This document shows, piece after piece, positions 6,788 to 13,545 of a stretch of 21,198 nt of DNA. Below the pieces are notes generated by a model, which did no database searches, was not told where the DNA came from, and was given only the letters and a program-made list of their open reading frames with translations. Position 1 is the first letter of the stretch. Every line of letters begins with the position of its first letter. Both the position numbers and the translations under genes were made by a program. The stretch comes from DASTYK01 sp964384585 (GTDB lineage Bacteria > Gemmatimonadota > Gemmatimonadetes > Longimicrobiales > RSA9), in contig CAYLME010000047.1 of assembly GCA_964384585.1 (NCBI GenBank), positions 1 through 21,198 on the forward strand, written 5' to 3'.

Positions 6788-8161
6788 ATGTACCTGGTTA
6801 CTGACGCAACCGCACGACTGCACCGCCGGCCAGGCGGAGCTGTCTGTACATTCAATATCGAAACGGGCGGACTCCGGAAGATCGAACTCAACACGACGGC
6901 GTTGGAACTGATGGACAATGTCTGCGGCCTCCTCGTGCGGGAAGACATCGTGACACGGTTTTGCGAAAACCACCCCACCGAGGCCGGGGCACGCCAGGCC
7001 GCCGAGCAGTTTCTAGCACAGGCAGTTGCACAGGGGATGGTCCAGGAGGTTGAAGCTCCGGCGTACCGGCAGCCGCGGCGCACCGGAAGTAGCGCGGCGT
7101 GGTTTCCGCAGCACGTAATGTTCGAGTTGACATACGATTGCAATCTTCGTTGCGGGCACTGCTACAACAGTAGCGGCTTCACGCGTCACGCTCGCCTGGA
7201 AACGCATCGGCTCGTGGTTCTCATGGAGGAACTCGCGCGCGGGGGTGCGCGAGTCGTCGAGTTAACGGGGGGCGAGCCTACGATGCATCCCGACTTCGAC
7301 AGGATCGTGTCCACTGCGGCTGAACTGTTCGACATGGTCGCCGTACTGACGAATGGGTGGTTCATCACAGAAGCGCGAGCAGACCTCTTGGCACGACTGC
7401 ACGCGAAACTGATTGTGCAGGTTGATCTCGACGGTCCGAGCGCGCAGGAGCACGACGCCCTGCGCGGCATCGACGGCTCTTTCGAGCGCGCGCAGCGGGC
7501 GGTGCGCCGCTTGGCGGAGCGCGGCGTTACCGTTCGAGCCGCGTCGAGCCTGACGCCGGCGACGGTGCACGAACTGCCACGCACGATTGAGCTCGGGCAT
7601 CGTTTAGGCGCCCGCTTCTTCGCTTACACGCTCGTGCTGCCCATTGGCCGCGGTGCGAAGCTGGATGCGCGCTTCTCCGCCGACGACCTCGCCTACCTTA
7701 CTGGCGTCGCGGAATGGGCCGACGCCCATTATCCAGGTTTTATAAGCCGCCCGACGGCTGATCAGCGCCGCATCATGCAGCAGCGTCCGAACTGCGGAGC
7801 GGGCTACGATTCGATCACAGTCACTCCCACCGGCCAGGTGACGCCGTGCCCGATGCTGGCGAGTCAGGGGGTCACGCTCGGCAATCTCGTTGATGAAGGT
7901 GCGGAAAGCCTCTTTGCGTCCCGACTGCAGCCCTTCTTTCACGACCTCACCGATCCGAGATCAACGCCCGAGTGCGCAGCTTGCGAATCCGCCGATGGGT
8001 GCCGGGGCTGCGCCTTTGTCGGTGTGATCAAGCATCGCGAGTTGGGCGAGCGGTGTGTGTGGGGCGAGCGCTACCGCATCGACGAAGTTACCGGTGGCCG
8101 GACTGTCGCTCTCGGCTGTGCACACCCCTCCCGCGGGGAGCCGATTCTGATACAAGCATGA
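6788..8161 (+). CDS. RRE-radical SAM-SPASM peptide maturase
   Basis: A 457-residue enzyme. Residues about 12-90 form a PqqD-like RiPP recognition element (LNTTALELMDNVCG, then helical segments ending in QGMVQEV) that should bind the precursor leader. The radical SAM core has C118-x3-C122-x2-C125 (CNLRCGHC) for the SAM-bound cluster and G161-G-E-P for SAM. A C-terminal SPASM domain shows C336, C354, C396-x2-C399-x5-C405-x2-C408 and C423, enough for two auxiliary 4Fe-4S clusters. Such enzymes make thioether or carbon-carbon links in ribosomal peptides. ATG 6788 is preferred because AGGGGG lies about five bases upstream; an in-frame GTG at 6761 has no such site. Its stop overlaps the exporter start as ATGA, indicating coupled translation. 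The natural substrate is inferred to be the adjacent Cys-rich peptide. Confidence 0.92.
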   Translation: MYLVTDATARLHRRPGGAVCTFNIETGGLRKIELNTTALELMDNVCGLLVREDIVTRFCENHPTEAGARQAAEQFLAQAVAQGMVQEVEAPAYRQPRRTGSSAAWFPQHVMFELTYDCNLRCGHCYNSSGFTRHARLETHRLVVLMEELARGGARVVELTGGEPTMHPDFDRIVSTAAELFDMVAVLTNGWFITEARADLLARLHAKLIVQVDLDGPSAQEHDALRGIDGSFERAQRAVRRLAERGVTVRAASSLTPATVHELPRTIELGHRLGARFFAYTLVLPIGRGAKLDARFSADDLAYLTGVAEWADAHYPGFISRPTADQRRIMQQRPNCGAGYDSITVTPTGQVTPCPMLASQGVTLGNLVDEGAESLFASRLQPFFHDLTDPRSTPECAACESADGCRGCAFVGVIKHRELGERCVWGERYRIDEVTGGRTVALGCAHPSRGEPILIQA

Positions 8162-9936
8162 CGCGAAACACGACCGATTCCGGCGGTCGCTGGAGCGACC
8201 TGCTACGGCTCGCGCCCTACGTTCGGGCCCGCCCGGCGCTGCTCGTATCGAGCGCAATGCTCCTACTATTGTCGGTGATCCTGACGTTGCCGCAACCACT
8301 CGTGCTGCGGCGCATCATCGACGACGTGATCGGCGGCGGTGACCCGCGCGGGCTTGGAGGCTGGATCGGTCTGCTCGCGCTGCTGAGCGTCGCCGCGATC
8401 GCAACGCAATACTTCGGCCGCATCGCCCTTACACATTTCCAGCAACGTCTGTTGGCCACGATTCAGCACGACCTGCTGGATCGGCTGCTCGCGCTACCGA
8501 TCGCTTTCCTCGTGCGCGAGCGCGCTGGTGCCCTGCTCGGTCGTATGCGCACCGACCTCGCCGCCCTGCAAGGTGTGTTCAGTGCCGGTCTCCTGGAGGC
8601 CGCTACGGGTGTGGTGTCGTTCGCTGGCGGTGTGGTTCTGCTGCTCATGATCAGCCCGAGCCTGACGCTGTTTGCCGCGCTTCTGTTACCGTTCTACGTA
8701 TTGGCTGCGCGGGCACTCGGGCCGCGCCTGCGCCGAGCTGCGGCCGAACAGCTTGATGCGAACGCCGGTGTGATCAGGAACCTGCATGAGACGCTCGGTG
8801 CCGCGTCGGTGATCAAATTGTTCGGCCTCGAACCGACGGCTGTCACCCGACTGCAATCCGCACTCGATCGCAGCGTCGCCGCGGTTGTAATGCAGCAACG
8901 CCTGCTGTCCGCCGGTGTAGCACTGGTGATGGCGGGTGCAGCGTTCGCAACTGTCGTCGTGCTCTGGCGCGGAGCACTTGAGGTCCTCTCGGGTGGCATC
9001 ACCCTTGGCGAGCTGGTCGCATTCAATACCTACCTGATATACCTCTATCGCCCCATCGGCGCGGTCGTGACTGCCCATCTCGTCCTGCAGCCCGTCGCGG
9101 TCGCGGCGCGGCGCATCGGCCGCATCCTCGACGAAACACCAGACGATGCGCCCGACGCTGCACCCGTGCCAGACCTCGCGCGTGACGTGGAGTTGCGCGA
9201 CATCGCCTACACGTACCCGGGCAAATCTGAGGCAACGCTGCGTGGATTCTCGCTACGCATTCGCCACGGCGAACGCATTGCGGTCGTCGGCGCTAGCGGG
9301 TCGGGCAAGAGCACTCTTGTCGCACTCCTGATGGGGATGCGGGTGCCCACCGAGGGTGCGATCGTGATCGACGGCATCGAAGGCGCGGTGTTCTCGCGGC
9401 GCGACCTGCGCCGTCATGTCGTCGTCGTTCCTCAGGATCCGTTTCTGTTCGATGCCTCCTTGCTGAACAACGTCTTGGTCGCGAAGCCGGACGCCACGGC
9501 AGACCAGCTAGCGTGTGCGGTGCGCGGCGCCGGTCTTGAGACTCTAGTCGCGCGCCTGCCAGAAGGGATACATACGGTCGTCGGCGAATGCGGCAACCAG
9601 CTGTCCATGGGTGAGAGGCAGCGCGTGATGCTCGCGCGCGCTCTCGTGCGCAAGGCCGATTTGCTCGTGCTCGACGAGGCCACTTCCGCCATGGATCCGG
9701 AATCGGAGGCCGCAGTGATGCGTGGCATCGACCGCTGGGCGCGCGATGGTAAACGCACCGTCATCGCCCTCGGCCACCGCATTTCCGCAGCCGAATGGGC
9801 CGATCGCGTCGTGTTCCTGGAGAACGGCGCGATTGTCGCCGAGGGACGGCATGACGACCTGCTCGATGCATGCCCACGTTACCGAGACCACTGGCGCGTT
9901 GCGTCGCCCGACCTCGCCCCGACGACCTGGAGGTGA
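8158..9936 (+). CDS. ABC exporter (fused membrane and ATPase domains)
   Basis: A 592-residue half-transporter of the MsbA/lipid A exporter type. About 310 residues of transmembrane helices precede a nucleotide-binding domain with Walker A G378-ASGSGKST, Q-loop VPQDPFLFD, signature L482-SMGERQ, Walker B LLVLD506E507 and H-loop histidine 540. The signature reads LSMGE rather than LSGGQ, a tolerated variant. There is no N-terminal C39 peptidase domain, so it cannot cut a double-glycine leader itself; leader removal must be done elsewhere, or not at all. It probably works as a homodimer in the inner membrane to export the matured peptide. The ATG at 8158 overlaps the maturase stop by four bases, and a longer in-frame extension upstream lies wholly within the maturase gene and is rejected. 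Confidence 0.92.
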   Translation: MTRNTTDSGGRWSDLLRLAPYVRARPALLVSSAMLLLLSVILTLPQPLVLRRIIDDVIGGGDPRGLGGWIGLLALLSVAAIATQYFGRIALTHFQQRLLATIQHDLLDRLLALPIAFLVRERAGALLGRMRTDLAALQGVFSAGLLEAATGVVSFAGGVVLLLMISPSLTLFAALLLPFYVLAARALGPRLRRAAAEQLDANAGVIRNLHETLGAASVIKLFGLEPTAVTRLQSALDRSVAAVVMQQRLLSAGVALVMAGAAFATVVVLWRGALEVLSGGITLGELVAFNTYLIYLYRPIGAVVTAHLVLQPVAVAARRIGRILDETPDDAPDAAPVPDLARDVELRDIAYTYPGKSEATLRGFSLRIRHGERIAVVGASGSGKSTLVALLMGMRVPTEGAIVIDGIEGAVFSRRDLRRHVVVVPQDPFLFDASLLNNVLVAKPDATADQLACAVRGAGLETLVARLPEGIHTVVGECGNQLSMGERQRVMLARALVRKADLLVLDEATSAMDPESEAAVMRGIDRWARDGKRTVIALGHRISAAEWADRVVFLENGAIVAEGRHDDLLDACPRYRDHWRVASPDLAPTTWR

Positions 9937-9938
9937 AC

Positions 9939-10100
9939 ATGTCCTGGCAGCGGATCATCCTGCTCGTGCTGTTCTTCGGCATCATCCTGATCAGTGCGTT
10001 GGAACCCGAGGCACGGGAGCAGTATCGCATTCTCATTGTCGTCGTCACCGTCACGTTGGCGGTGCTCGTCGTGGTGCGCGCCGTGCAGCGACGCCGATGA
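9939..10100 (+). CDS. 53-residue two-helix membrane protein
   Basis: A very small protein with two hydrophobic helices (IILLVLFFGIILISAL and ILIVVVTVTLAVLVVV) joined by a short acidic/basic turn (EPEAREQYR) and ending in VQRRR, which predicts both ends on the cytoplasmic side. GGAGG at 9929-9933 lies five bases before ATG 9939, and its stop overlaps the next gene as ATGA, so it is clearly part of the operon. No family is recognised. Because of its place between exporter and ABC-2 genes it could be an immunity peptide or a small subunit of either transporter; that is inference from position only. Confidence 0.75.
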   Translation: MSWQRIILLVLFFGIILISALEPEAREQYRILIVVVTVTLAVLVVVRAVQRRR

Positions 10101-11032
10101 CGCCGATGGCGCCGATGACACCAGCGATCATGTGCGCCGAGATCCGCAAGCGCTTTGGCCATGCGGAAGCCCTGCAGGGCGTCGACCTGGTGGTACCTGC
10201 CGGCAGCGTGTTCGGCCTCGTGGGCCCCAATGGCGCCGGAAAATCTACGCTGCTTCGCATCCTGTTGGGCCTCGAGACGCCGACATCGGGAGCCGCGGCT
10301 GTCCTCGGACGGGATGTCGTTTCCGCCAGTCGTGAGATCCGCGCCCGCGCGGGCGTAGTCCTCGAGAGCGACGGCCACTACGCCAGGATGAACGCGGTTC
10401 AGAACCTTACGTTCTTCGCGCACATCTACGGTGTCGCCGCTCACGAGGTGCCCGTGCGGATCGAGACAGCGCTCCGTGCGACGGGACTGCAGGACGCGGC
10501 TGGCACGCGCGTGTCTGCCTGGAGCCAGGGCATGCGCCGCCGCCTTGCACTCGCGCGCGCGACGCTGCACGACCCTCAGCTGCTGGTCCTCGACGAGCCG
10601 ACCGACGGGCTCGATCCGCTCGAGCGCGATCGTTTCGAACAGACCATCCGCGAGGCGCCCACTCGCGGTGCAACCGTCCTGCTCACGAGTCATCGGCTCG
10701 ACGACGTACTGCGCACATGCGACCACGTCGCCGTGCTCAGCACCGGACGCGTCGCGTGGAGCGGCTCGATCGAAGAGTTCGGCCAGCGCGATGCGAAGGC
10801 GGTGCGACTGCGTGTGCGCGCACACGACACAGCGCATCTGCAGCACGCGCTCGCGTCGTTCGACGTCGTCTCCGTTGCGTCGGACGACACTGGCGTGACG
10901 TGCGAGCTGCGCGTGCGGGGTGATGCGGCTGCCATCGTGGCGCGACTGGTTGCGCACGACATCGGCGTGCTCGAGGTCGGACCCGCGGTGCGCGCCATCG
11001 ATACATATCGGCGGCTGATCTATGCAGAATGA
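10097..11032 (+). CDS. ABC-2 type transporter ATPase (CcmA/BcrA-like)
   Basis: A 311-residue ATP-binding protein with Walker A G43-PNGAGKST, signature W142-SQGMRRR, Walker B LLVLD166EPTDGLD and the switch histidine in TSHR. Residues after about 215 form the small C-terminal domain usual in drug- and bacteriocin-resistance ABC-2 ATPases. The start at 10097 overlaps the preceding stop as ATGA; this yields a short MTPMAPMTP lead, and later ATGs at 10106, 10115 and 10130 are possible. It overlaps the permease gene by 11 bases. With that permease it should form an efflux pump. At the end of a RiPP operon, BcrAB-like pumps usually protect the producer from its own peptide. Confidence 0.9.
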   Translation: MTPMAPMTPAIMCAEIRKRFGHAEALQGVDLVVPAGSVFGLVGPNGAGKSTLLRILLGLETPTSGAAAVLGRDVVSASREIRARAGVVLESDGHYARMNAVQNLTFFAHIYGVAAHEVPVRIETALRATGLQDAAGTRVSAWSQGMRRRLALARATLHDPQLLVLDEPTDGLDPLERDRFEQTIREAPTRGATVLLTSHRLDDVLRTCDHVAVLSTGRVAWSGSIEEFGQRDAKAVRLRVRAHDTAHLQHALASFDVVSVASDDTGVTCELRVRGDAAAIVARLVAHDIGVLEVGPAVRAIDTYRRLIYAE

Positions 11033-11732
11033 CCTGCGCGCCGTGCTCGGCAAGGAGCTCATCGAGCTACGCACCCTCGCCGTCGGCGATCGCACGAGCG
11101 GGATACGCTTCGCCGTCGCGCTCGTGGTGGTCGGGTGGCTCGCCGGACGACCCGTCGTCGGTGCGCTGCCGCTGCTGCAGGCGATCACACTCGCGCTCAT
11201 CGCGGCTTTCGTCGCGGCAGCCGTATCCGCCGACATTCTGATCGGCGAGCGCGAGCGAGGCACCCTGGACACCCTGCTTGCCACGCCCGCCCGCGACGGC
11301 GCTATTCTAGCGGGCAAGCTGATCGCCGTGACGGCATACGCGGCAATCGTGCAGGGTCTGGTGGGCGTGTCGGCGATTGCCTGGTCGGCCGTCCTCGGCC
11401 AGGGTGCACCCTCCGTCGTCGTCCTGGCGGCGGCGCCGCTGGGCTGGCTGCTCGCACTCGGCGTCGGCCTCGTCGCGACGCTCGCGTCGTTCGGTAGCAC
11501 CACCGTGCGCGCGGTCCAGCAGCAGCTCACGCTCACGATCATGCTGGTTCTGGCCGCACCTCTCCTNNNNNNNNNNCAAATGACGAGGTCGCAGCTCGCG
11601 CCGACGGTGCAATCAGGGCTGTCACATCCGACCGGTACGCTGGCAGGCCTCGTCCTCGTGACGTTCGCCCTCGACCTGTACCTCTGGCGCCGTTGCGCCA
11701 GCCGCCTGCCGCGCCTGCGCCGCGGCGATTGA
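11022..11732 (+). CDS. ABC-2 type membrane permease (interrupted by assembly gap)
   Basis: About 236 residues with several hydrophobic helices and the characteristic cytoplasmic segment ADILIGERERGTLDTLLATP between helices 2 and 3 of ABC-2 permeases (CcmB/ABC-2 superfamily), partner of the ATPase just upstream. Ten unknown bases at 11567-11576 break the gene. The frame after the gap still reads as a membrane helix with a basic end (LVLVTFALDLYLWRR), so the join looks right, but residues may be missing. It is the last gene of the operon; no strong terminator follows. Confidence 0.85.
   Translation: MQNDLRAVLGKELIELRTLAVGDRTSGIRFAVALVVVGWLAGRPVVGALPLLQAITLALIAAFVAAAVSADILIGERERGTLDTLLATPARDGAILAGKLIAVTAYAAIVQGLVGVSAIAWSAVLGQGAPSVVVLAAAPLGWLLALGVGLVATLASFGSTTVRAVQQQLTLTIMLVLAAPLXXXXQMTRSQLAPTVQSGLSHPTGTLAGLVLVTFALDLYLWRRCASRLPRLRRGD
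11567..11576. other. Assembly gap of 10 N
   Basis: Ten unresolved bases inside the permease gene. Ten is a typical scaffolding placeholder, so the true length is unknown. Everything to the left (first nifJ locus, most of the RiPP operon) and to the right (second nifJ locus, iron importer) is joined only across this point. Confidence 0.97.
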
Positions 11733-12504
11733 GTAATGAACCTCTCCGGCCATTGTCGCCGCTGCGGCGAGCAGGCCTCGGCGGCTCTCCGCGGGATACC
11801 TGTAGCGAGCATCGGGGACGTGCACCAGATGGTCACCAGGCACCTCCACAGGTCTGCTGCCTGTGCGTCTCGCCCGTAACCACCGTTCTTCCGGCTGCGG
11901 CGAGCCAGTCGGCCTCCGTTACGGTGAAGCCACCGCCCAAGCGCGGTGTCCATGTCGTCGACCGCCTCCGCACAGTGATCGGTTGCCGTCTCGTCCACCG
12001 GCTCAGGTTTGATTCGTCCGGACATTCGACCTCCTCTCGTGGCTGTGAAGCCGCAGTTGGCGGCTGGTCACACCCTACCAGGCGGGGAGCTTACGCTGGA
12101 CTTCCGTTACCCGGGCAGATGAGTGATCGCGCGACCTCCCAGAGGAGGTGGTCGGCGAGGCTTCTGCATTGAGAGGAGAGGCGCTAACGGCGGCGTCGTT
12201 GTGACGGAGCCTGGAAGTAGCTTGTTGCTGATCGCGCCTCGCTCCGACCTCATCCATCGTCGGTGTCGCTGCTCGGCGAAAGGGGGAGACGTGTGCCAAT
12301 GCTGCAGGCCTGGACAAGGGAGAGCGCGATCTCCTGGCACACGCGCACTCCCGGCGGGAAGCAGGAGACATAATCTGCGGGGGTGACGAGCCTCAGGACG
12401 TCGGAACCTCCTGTCGGTTGCGGCGGCGCCTGGATGAGGAAGGTTCCGGATCGGGAGCGGACTGGAGCGCCTGCCAGAGCTCGGAGTGATGACGCATCCG
12501 GTAG
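11733..12504. other. Stretch without an intact gene
   Basis: Between the end of the RiPP operon and the tail of the minus-strand nifJ locus I find no intact gene. The only sign of coding is a small frameshifted frame on the minus strand near 11833-12025. From about 12040 to 12504 both strands carry arginine/proline/serine-rich frames without protein character, and I see no tRNA, repeat or clear terminator. Confidence 0.55.
11833..12025 (-). pseudogene. Small frameshifted ORF with strong ribosome binding site
   Basis: ATG 12023-12025 is preceded by GAGAGGAGG (12030-12038 read in reverse) with a four-base gap. The frame gives MSGRIKPEPVDETATDHCAE followed by AVDDMDTALG. There the original frame turns arginine-rich, while the neighbouring frame continues with convincing protein (GGFTVTEADWLAAAGRTVV) to a stop at 11833-11835. 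A single-base shift near 11945 would restore a protein of about 64 residues. The change may be a real mutation or a sequencing error. No family is recognised; it could be a small regulator or a peptide gene. Confidence 0.4.
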
Positions 12505-12506
12505 CT

Positions 12507-12574
12507 GTCACCGTACACCGACCGGGCCTCCTAAGCGCCACGACGTAACCGAAATCGCTCGTGGTCAGGTCCAC
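12507..12574 (-). pseudogene. Scar of the dihydroorotate-dehydrogenase-like gene
   Basis: Directly behind nifJ, GTG 12572-12574 begins VDLTTSDFG, matching the first codons of the intact gene whose start is at 3398. After about eight codons the sequence jumps to the equivalent of that gene's last 15 or so codons (copy A bases 2394-2439), including the shared words around GTCACCGTACACCGACC. Roughly 0.93 kb in between is missing, and a one-base loss also disrupts the tail. The 10-base overlap with the nifJ stop is preserved exactly as in the other locus, so this is a deletion remnant. Confidence 0.82.
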
Positions 12575-13545
12575 GACCGGCTCTTCCGTGCGGCAGGTGC
12601 GAACTCTGCCGCACTGCGCATCGCCATCTCTTCGTACACCGCCCACCGCTGGTTGACCGCCTCCTGGCCGAGGTCGAGCAGACGCTCTGCCTCCTCCGGA
12701 TTGGCGTTCTGCAGCATCCGGTAGCGCAGCTCGCGGTAGATGTAATCCGACAGCGGGATCGACGGGCGCGGCGAGTCGAGCTGGAACGGGTTGCCGCCCG
12801 CTTCGCGCACCACCGGGTCGAAGCGGATGAGCGGCCAGTGGCCGGAACGGACCGCGCGCTGCTGCTGGTCCAGGCCTTGGCTCATGTCGATGCCGTGGGC
12901 AATGCAATGGCTGTACGCGATGATCAGCGACGGCCCCTCGTACGCCTCCGCCTCGCGGAACGCGCGTAGCGTCTGCTGCGGATCGGCGCCCATCGCCACG
13001 CGCGCCACGTACACGCTGCCGTACGCGATTGCCTGCAGCGCGAGGTCCTTCTTCGGCACGGCCTTGCCCGCCGCCGCGAACTTGGCGACGGCGCCGAGCG
13101 GCGTCGCCTTCGAGGACTGGCCTCCCGTGTTGGAATAGACCTCGGTGTCGAGCACGAGGATGTTGACGTTGCGGCCGCTCGCGAGCACATGGTCCAGGCC
13201 GCCGGAACCGATGTCGTACGCCCAGCCGTCGCCGCCGACGATCCAGATGCTGCGGCGGATGAGATGGTCGATGACGCTGCGCAGGTCTGCGACGGCCCGA
13301 TCATCGATGCCGTCGATGCGCCGCTGCAGCTCCTCGACGCGTGCGCGTTGCGCCGCCAGCTCGGACTCGCGCACCTGCGGCGCCGTGAGAATCGCGTCGA
13401 CCAGGTCGGCACCGACGCGATCGCGCAGCTCTTCCAGCCGCGTGCGTGCGAGCTTCGTGTGCAGGTCGGCCGCGAGCTGCAGCCCGAGTCCGAACTCGGC
13501 ATTGTCCTCGAAGAGCGAGTTCGACCATGCCGGACCGCGGCCCTG
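12565..13545. repeat. Diverged direct repeat, copy B (partner 3389-4369)
   Basis: The C-terminal 981 bases of the full nifJ align without gaps to the truncated copy at 3389-4369. Differences are mostly synonymous, and only 13 of 326 residues differ. The homology stops at the codons for QGRGPAWSN; the bases beyond 13545 are normal nifJ here and unrelated in the other copy. Confidence 0.9.

Noticed and set aside
6712..6807. 31-codon ORF between the peptide gene and the maturase
   Set aside because: No ribosome site, no cysteines, and it runs into the maturase start; not a second precursor.
11736..11879. 47-codon ORF three bases after the permease stop (MNLSGHCRRCGEQ)
   Set aside because: The CxxC is tempting, but there is no ribosome site, the rest lacks protein character, and it overlaps the better minus-strand candidate.
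9761..12025. Minus-strand frame of 754 codons across the assembly gap
   Set aside because: Only the first 30 or so residues (near 12025) look like protein and have a ribosome site; the rest is antisense to the ABC-2 genes and crosses the N run.
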